Positions 33,896-42,569 of a stretch of DNA of 42,793 bases are shown in pieces. The stretch lies in NCBI GenBank assembly GCA_020073365.1, contig JAIQFL010000055.1:1-42793 (forward strand), in the 5' to 3' direction. The stretch comes from Terriglobia bacterium. Lineage in GTDB: Bacteria; Acidobacteriota; Terriglobia; Bryobacterales; Bryobacteraceae. A program made the position numbers and the translations under genes. The notes below the pieces were generated by a model. The model saw only the letters and a program-made list of their open reading frames with translations. It did no database searches and was not told the DNA's origin. Within the stretch, counting starts at the first letter, position 1, and each line of letters opens with the position of its first letter.

Positions 33896-34250
33896 GACCC
33901 CAGCGTAGGGCAGCCTGCGGCAGAAAGCCCGCGCGAATCGGCGAATACGGCGCAGCCATCGGCGAACGCCCGAATCGCCTGGATGGGCATCCTGGCCTGT
34001 TCCCCTGGGCCTGTGGCCCGCGAAATTTCATGAAAAACCGGGCCGGACTGGTTTTGTGGCGCAAGCACGTGCTTGCCGTGTCCCGACTCCTCGGGACGCC
34101 TGGCGCTTTCCTCCTCTGTTGCACGCCGCCGGTCCACTCGTCTCCGCGCAAGGTGGTTTTTCGACCCTGTCGCCGGCGGCAACGCCGTCGCGAAGGACAG
34201 GCACAGATGACTGTCCCGCCGAGGGGTGACGTTGGTTAAACTATGCGGTG
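33896..34250. other. 355-base intergenic region with several palindromes, no supported gene
   Basis: The region separates the divergent LiaF-like and DUF1080 genes. It contains a perfect 16-base palindrome GCAAGCACGTGCTTGC (34061-34076), a hairpin GTCCCGA-CTCT-type stem ending TCGGGAC (34080-34097), and GGACAG/CTGTCC arms (34195-34216). The last resembles the GACAG/CTGTC arms of repeat family A. Short open frames here are not convincing. Two promoters must lie here, but I cannot place them. Confidence 0.55.
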
Positions 34251-35192
34251 ATGAAAAAACTCTACGCCGTATTGGCGGTCGCCGCCACGCTGATCGGCCC
34301 CGCGAAATCGCAGACCGGAAAGAACCCGTTCCTCGGCCGGTGGGACATTGTCGTCACCTCACCGCGAGGCACCGCGAATCAATGGATGGAAATCGTCGAG
34401 AAAGATGGCAAGCTGGATGGCCGTATCCAGCCCGGCGGTGGGGCCGTTCGGCCCATCGTCGCCGCCAAACTCGATGGCTCGCACCTGATCGTCACCGTGA
34501 CCGCGGCAACCGATCGCGGTCCGGAGACCAGTTGGGATGTGACCACGGATGGCACCAAAATCACCGGCGTGCAGAAGCGCGGAGATAGTGCCGACACCCA
34601 GATCGCGGGAGTTCGCGCGCCCGAACTGAAGCGCGCCATGCCCAAGGCATGGACGGACCCGGAACCACTGCTCAACGGAAAGGACCTGACCGGATGGGAG
34701 GTGGTAGGCAACCCTGCTATGAGCCACTGGCTGGCCAGGGACGGAGAACTGGTGAATGACAACACGGGCCACGGGGGCGCCAACATCAAGACCACGCGGA
34801 AATTCGACGATTTCAAGCTGCACATCGAGGTGAACTGCCCGGAACACGGAAACAGCGGGATCTACCTGCGCGGCCGCTATGAAATCCAGGTGGGCACCGA
34901 AGGAGGCACCGTCCCCAGCCACGAGATGGGCGCGATCTACGGATACCGCGCTCCGGACGGCAATCTGCCTCCCGGAATGGGTGCATGGACCACCTTCGAC
35001 ATCACGTTGGTGGGGCGCACCGTGACGGTGGTCCGGGGCGGCGTCAAGATCCACGATAACGTTGAGATTCCAGGGATCACCGGCGGCGTGCTGGATGTCA
35101 ACGAGGGCGAACCCGGTCCGTTCTACCTGCAGGGCGATCACCAGGGCGTCATCCGCTTCCGCAACATCACCGTTTCGGTGCCGAAGAAATAA
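34251..35192 (+). CDS. Exported DUF1080 / 3-keto-disaccharide hydrolase family protein
   Basis: The ATG at 34251 (an in-frame GTG precedes it at 34248) gives 313 residues with a signal peptide MKKLYAVLAVAATLIGPAKS. Residues ~28-115 form a small beta-rich domain (LGRWDIVVTSPRGTANQWME). The DUF1080 concanavalin-like domain spans ~130-312: PLLNGKDLTGWEVVG, FKLHIEVNCPEHGNSGIYLR, GRYEIQVGTE, GPFYLQGDHQGVIRFRNITV. DUF1080 proteins are abundant in Planctomycetes and Acidobacteriota; characterised members cleave 3-keto-glycosides. The following gene starts only 8 bases after the stop, so the two may be co-transcribed. Confidence 0.88.
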   Translation: MKKLYAVLAVAATLIGPAKSQTGKNPFLGRWDIVVTSPRGTANQWMEIVEKDGKLDGRIQPGGGAVRPIVAAKLDGSHLIVTVTAATDRGPETSWDVTTDGTKITGVQKRGDSADTQIAGVRAPELKRAMPKAWTDPEPLLNGKDLTGWEVVGNPAMSHWLARDGELVNDNTGHGGANIKTTRKFDDFKLHIEVNCPEHGNSGIYLRGRYEIQVGTEGGTVPSHEMGAIYGYRAPDGNLPPGMGAWTTFDITLVGRTVTVVRGGVKIHDNVEIPGITGGVLDVNEGEPGPFYLQGDHQGVIRFRNITVSVPKK

Positions 35193-35200
35193 GCAAAAAA

Positions 35201-35638
35201 ATGACCGACGTTATCTCCGAATACCAGCGCTGGAAACAGCAAGGCGAAGAACTGCGAGTCGAGGCCAAGCAGGCCATGGAATTGCGATTCCGCGACCTGT
35301 TGATGGAGGCGGTTCGGATCGCCGAAGAGTACCGGGCCGATTTCGGCTCTCCGCTGAAGCCGGTGGCGCCGGTCACCGCGTTCCGGTACAAGGCCTCCGC
35401 CACGGGTAAGGCCAAGAAGGCGGGCAAGCCGAAGGCGGCTGCCAAAGTGGAACGTCCCGCTCCTCCCGTGGAGCAGCCGCCGGCGAAGCCCAACAAGAAG
35501 GTTGCGGGACTGCAGAAGCGGCTGGCCACAGCAAAGCAGAAACTCGAGGAGGCCAAAGCTGCGGGTACTCCGACACGGGTATTGGAAGACAAGATCTACG
35601 AGATCGAGGACGATTTGCGGTTGGCCGGGCAGGCGTAG
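35201..35638 (+). CDS. Small Lys/Ala/Pro-rich protein of unknown function
   Basis: The 145-residue protein is not recognised. Residues 1-65 are helical and amphipathic (SEYQRWKQQGEELRVEAKQA, FRDLLMEAVRIAEEY). A basic, low-complexity linker at ~66-105 (KAKKAGKPKAAAKVERPAPP) resembles histone-H1-like or nucleic-acid-binding tails. The C-terminal 40 residues form a charged coiled coil (LQKRLATAKQKLEEAKAAGT, VLEDKIYEIEDDL). It has no signal peptide. The ATG lies 8 bases after the DUF1080 stop with a weak AAGAAATAAG upstream region. A nucleoid-associated or scaffold role is conceivable but unsupported. Confidence 0.72.
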   Translation: MTDVISEYQRWKQQGEELRVEAKQAMELRFRDLLMEAVRIAEEYRADFGSPLKPVAPVTAFRYKASATGKAKKAGKPKAAAKVERPAPPVEQPPAKPNKKVAGLQKRLATAKQKLEEAKAAGTPTRVLEDKIYEIEDDLRLAGQA

Positions 35639-35804
35639 TGGTCGGGCTGACAGACAGCAGGGATGCGCGGAGAGGGCACATCCCTGCGTCCGAGGCAGAA
35701 AGGTGGGCAATAGGGGCAGCTCGATGAGCCGGGGCGGCAATTCCCTCCGAAAGATTGCCGCCTACCGGATAGTGTGGGTGACCGGGAATTCGTTTCAAGC
35801 AAGA

Positions 35805-35836
35805 GTGGGACAGACGATCGATTTTTGTCGTCTGTC
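35805..35836. repeat. REP-like palindrome, family A, copy 2
   Basis: Perfect arms GACAGACGA (35809-35817) and TCGTCTGTC (35828-35836) enclose the loop TCGATTTTTG. It is nearly identical to 21525-21556 and related to 14901-14932 in lipA. It lies in the 236-base gap after the Lys-rich gene, which otherwise shows no gene. Confidence 0.8.
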
Positions 35837-35874
35837 GCCTGTTGACTCCTGAATCCGAGTCAACAGTGGGCCGC

Positions 35875-37038
35875 CTATTCCCCCGCCGTCACCCAATCCT
35901 CAGTCAGGCGGGCGTGCTTGATCGCCTTGCCCTCGGCCGTGAAGTAGCTGTAGGTCACATGAATGGCGCCATCCTTGGCCTGAATCACGGAAGGATAGTG
36001 ATACTGGTTCGCGCCAGGCGTCTCGGGGTTGCCGTCCAGGTGGCGTTTCCATTTCCAGGTGGCGCCTTCATCGTCCGAGATGGCGGCGGCCATCGAGTAG
36101 CGCCCCCGCTCGATATCGTTGTAGACCATTATCCAATGGCCATTGCGCAAACGGATCACCTCCAGGCTCGTGCCGGGATTCGGGATGTCGGTGTCGCGCG
36201 CCGGCGTCCACGTGACGCCGTCATCTTTGGACGAGCTGAACAGCGCGCGCTTGGGCGGCGGCCCGTTGTCTCGCAGATAGGCGACCAGCGTCCCGTCGTT
36301 CTTCCGAACCACCGACGGCTGTACACCCCCGGCCCCGACGATAGGCTCGCTGCCGCTCCAGGTGTACCCGCCGTCATCGCTGATCCCCATGATGCCGAAC
36401 GAAAAGCCGTCCGAGTACATGGGCACCAGGATGCGTCCCGAGGGCAACTGTAGGGGGTGGGTTCGCGTGAACCATCCCATGCGGGAGAAGTATTCATCCT
36501 GGGCGTGCTCGATCAGCCTTCTCGCGTACTCGGCGCGGGGACCCGATCCCGCCGCTTCCGTTTCCGCGAATTCCTTCGTGCGCTCCACGATATTCCTGGG
36601 AATCAGCACGATGTTGTCCTGATGCTCCCAACGGGGAGGCCCCGATGGCTGTTGATAGTCGGTCGAGATGCGGTACTTCATCAGGGCCGTTTCCCATTTG
36701 TGGGCGATAATGAGCGGCCACAGGAAGAACAGGCGTTGACGCGAATCGATGAACAGCACGGGATTGGTTTCCGGGAAGCCGGGAGTATCGGCCAGGGTAA
36801 ACGGCTCGGTCCACTTGGCCGTCGCGTGGTTCCACCGGGCGGCCTGGATGAGAACATCGTCGGCGGTGCGCTCGCCCGAGCCGTGATACCAGCACACAAG
36901 GAGGTCTCCATTGGGCAACTCCACGATGGAGGACGAGTGATTGTGCCATTTCTCGAGCGGAAAAATCAGCTCGCCACGGTATTCGGAGGCAGCCGTCGCA
37001 CAGGCCCAACTAAACAGGCAAAGCAGCAGAGTACGCAT
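35875..37038 (-). CDS. Exported sialidase-like BNR/Asp-box family protein
   Basis: The ATG at 37038 begins a signal peptide (MRTLLLCLFSWACATAAS); an open extension upstream to 37296 is rejected. The mature protein of about 370 residues is a six-bladed beta-propeller with Asp boxes SDDGGYTW, SKDDGVTW and SDDEGATW. Start-proximal HNHSSSIVELPNGDLLVCWY is typical of the bacterial exo-sialidase-like family (RxP region replaced by an FPLEKWHNHS stretch). True sialidases use an Arg triad, Tyr and Asp; I can see candidate residues but cannot align them with confidence, so the substrate may not be sialic acid. It is divergent from the L,D-transpeptidase gene. Confidence 0.87.
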   Translation of the reverse strand: MRTLLLCLFSWACATAASEYRGELIFPLEKWHNHSSSIVELPNGDLLVCWYHGSGERTADDVLIQAARWNHATAKWTEPFTLADTPGFPETNPVLFIDSRQRLFFLWPLIIAHKWETALMKYRISTDYQQPSGPPRWEHQDNIVLIPRNIVERTKEFAETEAAGSGPRAEYARRLIEHAQDEYFSRMGWFTRTHPLQLPSGRILVPMYSDGFSFGIMGISDDGGYTWSGSEPIVGAGGVQPSVVRKNDGTLVAYLRDNGPPPKRALFSSSKDDGVTWTPARDTDIPNPGTSLEVIRLRNGHWIMVYNDIERGRYSMAAAISDDEGATWKWKRHLDGNPETPGANQYHYPSVIQAKDGAIHVTYSYFTAEGKAIKHARLTEDWVTAGE

Positions 37039-37183
37039 CGCAACGAGTATATCCGACGAGAGCAGCGGCAACTGGACGGGGTTGGCATCATCAGTAGTGA
37101 AAACGTTTGCGGCTAAGATGGTGGAATCGCTGGCAGGTCGAGAACTTCGAGGACTTGCTCTACGAAAAGGAAAAAGCACGAGG

Positions 37184-38869
37184 ATGGCAAGTCTAATTCG
37201 ACAGTTGAAGGCCGGTGCCTTGCTGTGGCCGGTACTGGCCGCTGTAGGAGTGGTGGCCGGGACCGCCGCCCAGGACTCCGGCCAGGGCAGCGCCATGCTG
37301 CGCCAGATCGCCGAGGCCGGTCAATTGGCGGATTTGCGCTGGCCAAACTTTACCCATTACCGTCTTCACGTCCGGAACTTCTATGAGCCCGCCGGTTACG
37401 CACTGGCCTGGATTCGCGGCGGCCAGCCGACTCCCCAGGCGCTGAGCATCATCGGAATCCTTCAAAAAGCGGAAGACAAGGGGCTCAACCCGGAAGATTA
37501 CGACGCTCCGCGCTGGCTGGAAAGACTGGCCCAACTGCGACAGGCTCCCTCCGAACCCGTCCAGGCCCGTTTCGACGCAGCCGTGACGCTCTGCGTCATG
37601 CGTTACATCTCCGACCTGCACATCGGCAAGGTGAATCCCAAGTACTTCAACTTCGGGCTCGACGTCGGGAACAAGAAGTACAGCCTGCCGGACTTCCTGC
37701 GGCAGCACCTGGTAGACGCAACCGACGTCGAAACCGTCCTCAACCTAGTGGAGCCGCGGTTTGCAGCGTACAAGCGGGCGCAAGAAGCTCTGCGGCAATA
37801 TTCCAGCCTGGCGCGGCAGGATGACGGAGAGCAATTACCGGTGCTGGCTAAAACGATTTCCCCGGGAAGCCCCTACGCCGGAGTTCCGCGCCTGGCCAGA
37901 CTTCTGCGTCTACTGGGAGACTTGCCGGCGGACGTGCAGATAACGGCCGATTCCGGCGTGTATCAAGGCCGGCTGGTGGATGGCGTGAGACATTTCCAGG
38001 CGCGGCATGGCTTGCGGGCGGATGGCCGGCTTGACGCGCAAACCCTGAAATCCCTGAACACGCCGCTGCGCTTCCGGGTGCGTCAACTGCAGTTGACCCT
38101 GGAGCGTTGGCGCTGGTTGCCGCATGAATTCACGGAGTCGCCGATCATTGTCAATATTCCCGAGTTTCGCTTGCGCGCCTACAGCACCGATGGAGAAGGC
38201 GATGTCGCCCTCGATATGAACGTGATTGTCGGGAAGGCCTACGATCACAAGACGCCCGTTTTCGCCGACACCATGGAATACGTGGTGTTCCGCCCGTATT
38301 GGAGCGTCACTCCAAGCATCCAGCGGGCCGAGATCGTGCCGGCCATCCAGAAGGATCGCGACTACGTTTCGAAAAAGGGGTTTGAGGTGATCACCCATGA
38401 CGGTGAAGTGGTGACTTCCGGCACCATCAGCGATGACGTGTTAGAACGACTCCGCGCGGGCAGGTTGGAAGTGCGGCAAAAGCCCGGACCTTCCAATGCG
38501 CTGGGGCTGGTGAAGCTGATCTTTCCTAACAATTACAACGTCTACCTGCACAGCACTCCCGAGCAGTACCTTTTTGCGCGATCGCGTCGCGACTTCAGCC
38601 ATGGGTGCGTCCGCGTGGAGAGGCCTGATGAGCTGACGGCCTGGGTATTGCGCAACAACCCGGGGTGGGACCTGAAGGGCGTTCAGGAGGCCATGAAGAC
38701 CGGCAAGGACAATCAGCGAATCAACCTCGCCACGCCCGTCCCGGTATTCATCGTGTATGGCACCGCGATGGTGGATGAGACGGGCGAGGTCCGCTTTCTC
38801 GACGATATCTACGGGTTCGACGCCGACTTGGAGAAGGTCCTCGCACGAGGGTATCCGTACCCTGGGTAG
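37184..38869 (+). CDS. Murein L,D-transpeptidase (YcbB/LdtD-like)
   Basis: The ATG at 37184 gives 561 residues with an N-terminal hydrophobic segment (GALLWPVLAAVGVVAGTAA) serving as signal or anchor. The frame is open to 36941, but that part overlaps the sialidase-like gene. The layout is as in YcbB: a helical scaffold (~25-230), a peptidoglycan-binding insert (YQGRLVDGVRHFQARHGL, GRLDAQTLKSLNTP) and a YkuD catalytic domain ending in FSHGCVRVERPDEL with Cys475. These enzymes make 3-3 cross-links in peptidoglycan or attach proteins to it. The catalytic Cys and His (SHGC) are intact. Confidence 0.92.
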   Translation: MASLIRQLKAGALLWPVLAAVGVVAGTAAQDSGQGSAMLRQIAEAGQLADLRWPNFTHYRLHVRNFYEPAGYALAWIRGGQPTPQALSIIGILQKAEDKGLNPEDYDAPRWLERLAQLRQAPSEPVQARFDAAVTLCVMRYISDLHIGKVNPKYFNFGLDVGNKKYSLPDFLRQHLVDATDVETVLNLVEPRFAAYKRAQEALRQYSSLARQDDGEQLPVLAKTISPGSPYAGVPRLARLLRLLGDLPADVQITADSGVYQGRLVDGVRHFQARHGLRADGRLDAQTLKSLNTPLRFRVRQLQLTLERWRWLPHEFTESPIIVNIPEFRLRAYSTDGEGDVALDMNVIVGKAYDHKTPVFADTMEYVVFRPYWSVTPSIQRAEIVPAIQKDRDYVSKKGFEVITHDGEVVTSGTISDDVLERLRAGRLEVRQKPGPSNALGLVKLIFPNNYNVYLHSTPEQYLFARSRRDFSHGCVRVERPDELTAWVLRNNPGWDLKGVQEAMKTGKDNQRINLATPVPVFIVYGTAMVDETGEVRFLDDIYGFDADLEKVLARGYPYPG

Positions 38870-38980
38870 CACAGGGGAACCCGGAGGCCGGGGGCGCGGA
38901 CGAATCCGATATTTGGCGCCGGACGGCACATCGGGACTTTCTTTTCTCGCAGGATTGCCGGCCACAGCTTTCACTTAGGT

Positions 38981-40327
38981 TCAGGTGAGGTCCTTTGAGG
39001 ACAGGACCCCGCGGTCCAGCGTGGATTTAAGCGTGACAACCATAACCCCAAATTTTGTGCCCATGAGAATCAGAAACACGGCGAGAACTGTATGAGTGGC
39101 CGCAACCATTACGGCCATAACCCAGGCAAGTAACCCTACTATGATGCTCAAAACGCGGATCCACGGCGCCATCCGGCGCACCTCCGCCGCGAGGCGGTTC
39201 TTGTCGGCAATGTGCGTGTAAAGAAGAGAGAAGAGCAATCCAGACAGCACGGTCGTGCAGATCAGGGCAGCGAAGAACATTGCCAGGCCCACGGCCCCAG
39301 GTGTTGCGAGGCGGAATCGCCACGCCACGTAGGCTAACAGGACGCACCAGATGCACAGGCGAACGTGCAGGAACTCCCAACCATGACGCAGTATCATCGA
39401 AAAGATGCGACGGGGGATGCCAGGTTCAGTGGGTGCGATAACCACCTGCGCAGGAGCGGAATTCAGATCATGTGTAATGTTACGTAGATCGATGAAGAGA
39501 TCGCGCGAGCATTGGACACGGTCGGCGGGGTTCTTGCGGAGGCACTTTAGGACGGCGTGGTCGAACGCGGCCGGCAGGGTGGAATTGTGCCGTGACGGCG
39601 GCGGAGCCGTAGTGGCGAGTGCGTTCGCGATGGTTGCCGCCAGTGTTGCGCCGCGAAACGGATGGACGCCGGTCGCCATTTCATAGAGCACAAGGCCGAG
39701 GGCATAGATGTCAGTACGAGCGTTCGCCAGCCCGCCTTCCATCTGCTCCGGAGCCATGTAGGCTATCGTTCCGAGCCGGAAACCTGGCGCCGTTTGAGCA
39801 AGCATGGTTTGAGTGAGCGCGGCCGTTTCAATATGACATGGCTGTTGCAGTTGCTTGGCGAGACCGAAATCGAGGATCTTCATACGCCAACCGCCGCTTG
39901 AGTCCGGTGTAACCATGATATTCTCGGGCTTGAGGTCGCGATGGGTGATGCCGTTGTCATGCGCGGCGGTGAGGGCTTCGGTCAACTGGAGGGCTGCATC
40001 GAGGGTTTCGCTGAAGTTGAAGCGCTCGGATTCCAAATGTCGGCGCAACGTGCGGCCAGGAACGAATTCGTAGATGATGAATGCGGCTTCGTCTTGTTCG
40101 ATGAAGTCGTACACGGTAGCAATGCCGGGGTGGTTCAGTGCGGAGGCGATGCGTGCTTCTGAGGCGAGGCGCTGCCGCAGAAGTTCTGATTGAGCGTTCG
40201 CGGGCAGCATCTTCACAGCGACGGTGCGGTTCAGCCGCGTGTCATGAGCACGGAGTACAACGCCCATGCCGCCGCGGCCGAGTTCGGATTCAACTCTGTA
40301 GCGGTCGGCTATGAGATCGCCGAGCAT
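38981..40327 (-). CDS. Membrane-anchored Ser/Thr protein kinase (PknB-like)
   Basis: The ATG at 40327 ([20 protein letters not shown]) is preferred over 40351, giving 448 residues. The kinase domain (~9-270) has the Gly loop GRGGMG, Lys39 (VAVKM), the catalytic loop HRDLKPEN with Asp131, DFG (153-155) and [11 protein letters not shown]. After ~295 residues come four or five membrane helices ([69 protein letters not shown]). There is no extracellular PASTA or TPR domain, so the sensing part would be the membrane bundle itself. Acidobacteriota have many such kinases. All catalytic residues are present. Confidence 0.92.
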   Translation of the reverse strand: MLGDLIADRYRVESELGRGGMGVVLRAHDTRLNRTVAVKMLPANAQSELLRQRLASEARIASALNHPGIATVYDFIEQDEAAFIIYEFVPGRTLRRHLESERFNFSETLDAALQLTEALTAAHDNGITHRDLKPENIMVTPDSSGGWRMKILDFGLAKQLQQPCHIETAALTQTMLAQTAPGFRLGTIAYMAPEQMEGGLANARTDIYALGLVLYEMATGVHPFRGATLAATIANALATTAPPPSRHNSTLPAAFDHAVLKCLRKNPADRVQCSRDLFIDLRNITHDLNSAPAQVVIAPTEPGIPRRIFSMILRHGWEFLHVRLCIWCVLLAYVAWRFRLATPGAVGLAMFFAALICTTVLSGLLFSLLYTHIADKNRLAAEVRRMAPWIRVLSIIVGLLAWVMAVMVAATHTVLAVFLILMGTKFGVMVVTLKSTLDRGVLSSKDLT

Positions 40328-40507
40328 GGGTGGCGCCAAGGCCAAGCCCAATTGTACACGAACCGGTGTTCAGTCGAAGAACCGGGCGGCCTTGCTTTCA
40401 GTTGCCTTCGGTTGATCGTGCGAGATTTTCTAAGACCGGGCTACGTTGTTCTAATGCCCATGCCAGGGAGAAGCAAGGCAGGAGTCCTCCTGGGGTAGAG
40501 TAAGGGG

Positions 40508-42160
40508 ATGATCCCCAGCGCGTTTCCCAGAGTTCTCCGACCGGTGTTGCCCATCCTGCTGGTGTCGTGGGGCTCTGTATTCTTCGCGGCTGGGATCGCC
40601 GGCCAGACGGCGGGCGATGGCGCCTCACGCAACCGGCCCGAGCGCTTGGAATGGTTCCGCGACCAAGGCTTCGGACTGTTCATCCACTGGAGCCTCGACA
40701 GCCAGCTCGGCGTGGTGATCAGCCATTCGCTGGTGGGAGCATCCGACGACTTCACCACACGCTTCTTCACGGAGTTGCCGAAAACCTTCAATCCCCGCAA
40801 ATTCCACCCGCAGGATTGGGCGGTGCTGGCCCGGCTGGCCGGCGTGAAGTACGTCGTGTTCACCACCAAGCATCATTCCGGATTCGCCATGTGGGACACG
40901 GCCACTACCGAGTTCGGCATCAATCACACGCCATTCCGGCGGGACATTTTCGCGGATGTGCTGGCGGCGTTTCGCGAACAGGACATCGCCCCCGGCATCT
41001 ACTTTTCACCCGACGACTTTCATTGGCTCCATGCGAATGGCGTCCTGGTGGATCGGAGGCGCTCGGAGGTGGCTCCCGCGAACAACCCGGGTCTGATGGC
41101 GCTCGACAAGGCGCAAGTCAGAGAGCTGCTGACCCGGTACGGTCCCATTTCCCTCATCTTTCTGGACGGGCCTCCGGAGGGCCTGCGGGAGGAGTCCTGG
41201 GATTTGCAGCCGAACATCGTGGTCACGCGCGGCGCCATCACAACTCCCGAGCAAAATGTGCCCGGCGTGCCGCTGGAAGGTCCGTGGGAAGCGTGCATCA
41301 CGATGGGCACCGCATGGCAGTACCAGCCCCAGAACGAGCGTTACAAGACCGGCGGCGAGTTGATTTCCCTGCTGGTGGAAACGCGCGCCAAGGGCGGCAA
41401 TCTCCTGTTAAACGTGGGGCCGAAACCCGACGGTGAATTGCCCATCGAGCAGGAGGAGCGGCTCCGCGAGATGGCCTTGTGGATGTTCGTCAACGGCGAG
41501 GCCATTTACGCTGTGCGGCCCTGGGTCATCAGCAATGAGCAGAACATATGGTTCACCAAGAGGAAGGATGAGGATACGGTCTACGCCGTGGTGAAGGAAC
41601 GCTGGAGGCGTGGAGAGTGGAAGGAGATCGTCTTGCATTCCGTACACGCCACGGACCGGACCCAGGTCAGCCTGCTCGGCCAGAACGACCGCACCCTGGA
41701 GTATCAGGAAAACGTGGACCCCAAGACCACGTTCCGCCAGGAGTCGGACGGTCTCCATATTCGGGCCATGCGCACCCAGCGGCTGCAGGACAACAGCCAG
41801 TGGCCGAACCCCGCGGTCGTGAAGATCACCGGCGCGAAACCGGCGCTCACTCCGCCGCGCGTGAAGACGGGGCGCGCATCGCGCGACGGGTCCAGCGTTA
41901 CGTTGACCGCGAACCTGAGCGCGCTGGGCGACACGGCATCCGTGGAAGTAGGCTTCGAATATCGCTCTTTGAAAGGCCTGGACCTGAATGAGCGAACCGG
42001 CGATTGGCGTCGGACGCCGCTCCAGCGCATGACCGGTCCGGGCGCGTTCTCGGCGCAGGTGGGCGGTTGGGCGGCCGGCGAGCGGTACGAATTCCGCGCG
42101 GTGGCCAAACACCCCGTCCTCACGATGTACGGCGAGGCGAAAATTGTGACTCTTCCGTAG
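40508..42160 (+). CDS. Exported GH29 alpha-L-fucosidase-like glycosidase
   Basis: The 550-residue protein has a signal peptide (~10-32, VLPILLVSWGSVFFAAGIAG). The GH29 TIM-barrel reads WFRDQGFGLFIHWSLDS (49-65), KYVVFTTKHHSGFAMWD (114-130) and GPISLIFLDGPPEG, in which Asp220 is the likely nucleophile. GGNLLLNVGPKPDGELP follows, then a C-terminal beta-sandwich ending near VGFEYRSLKGLDLNER. In typical GH29 the motif is KHHDGF; here it is KHHSGF. The enzyme would release fucose from glycans in the periplasm or outside. The ATG lies in a small GGGGAT/ATCCCC palindrome (40504-40516) that could mask it. It is divergent from the kinase gene. Confidence 0.88.
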   Translation: MIPSAFPRVLRPVLPILLVSWGSVFFAAGIAGQTAGDGASRNRPERLEWFRDQGFGLFIHWSLDSQLGVVISHSLVGASDDFTTRFFTELPKTFNPRKFHPQDWAVLARLAGVKYVVFTTKHHSGFAMWDTATTEFGINHTPFRRDIFADVLAAFREQDIAPGIYFSPDDFHWLHANGVLVDRRRSEVAPANNPGLMALDKAQVRELLTRYGPISLIFLDGPPEGLREESWDLQPNIVVTRGAITTPEQNVPGVPLEGPWEACITMGTAWQYQPQNERYKTGGELISLLVETRAKGGNLLLNVGPKPDGELPIEQEERLREMALWMFVNGEAIYAVRPWVISNEQNIWFTKRKDEDTVYAVVKERWRRGEWKEIVLHSVHATDRTQVSLLGQNDRTLEYQENVDPKTTFRQESDGLHIRAMRTQRLQDNSQWPNPAVVKITGAKPALTPPRVKTGRASRDGSSVTLTANLSALGDTASVEVGFEYRSLKGLDLNERTGDWRRTPLQRMTGPGAFSAQVGGWAAGERYEFRAVAKHPVLTMYGEAKIVTLP

Positions 42161-42174
42161 GGTGGGACAGACGG
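42161..42174. repeat. Half-copy of repeat family A next to the fucosidase stop
   Basis: GGTGGGACAGACGG repeats the GTGG flank and left arm of the palindromes at 21525-21556 and 35805-35836. The T-rich loop and right arm are absent. It begins directly after the TAG of the GH29 gene and lies before the recombinase locus. Confidence 0.5.
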
Positions 42175-42254
42175 AGCGCCGGGATAAACCGGCATGCAAT
42201 AAGGAATGAAAGAGTCCAACAGGAAAGGAGTAGCGAATCATCGCGGGGGAGGTC

Positions 42255-42569
42255 GTGGCTGACCGGCCGCCAGGTCGGCAACGGACGCTACGGCTGGAAT
42301 ATCAATTTGATCGACTGTTGCCAGAGAAGCTGGCGCAAGCGTATGAGCTGCTCGTGCCCACCAGAGTCCGGCCGACAGCCGGGGCCGCTACCGGACCAAC
42401 CGGCGGCGATCAGGAGGTTCTGAATGACGCGATCGGCCGCTATCTACGCTCGTGTGTCCTCGGATCGCCAGAAAGAGAATCACACGATCTCCAGCCAATT
42501 GGCGGCACTGGAAGAGTATGCCGGCAGCCATGGATACCTGGTTCCACCCGAGTGGCGCTTCCAGGATGA
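42255..42569 (+). CDS. Small hypothetical protein upstream of and overlapping a serine recombinase
   Basis: A GTG at 42255, with GGGGGAGG close upstream, opens 104 codons. Residues ~10-36 (RTLRLEYQFDRLLPEKLAQA, YELLVPTRVR) look like a real helical domain. From residue ~57 the frame overlaps the recombinase gene by about 146 bases and becomes Arg/Gly/Pro-rich, as shadow frames do, so the protein may effectively end earlier or the overlap may be genuine. Its position directly before a large serine recombinase suggests an accessory factor of the same element. I cannot assign a function. Confidence 0.5.
   Translation: MADRPPGRQRTLRLEYQFDRLLPEKLAQAYELLVPTRVRPTAGAATGPTGGDQEVLNDAIGRYLRSCVLGSPERESHDLQPIGGTGRVCRQPWIPGSTRVALPG

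Noticed and set aside
34030..34239. Short open frame starting MKNRAGLVLWRKHVLAVSRL
   Set aside because: It runs through three palindromes and is Arg/Pro-rich, with no ribosome-binding site; it is probably noncoding.
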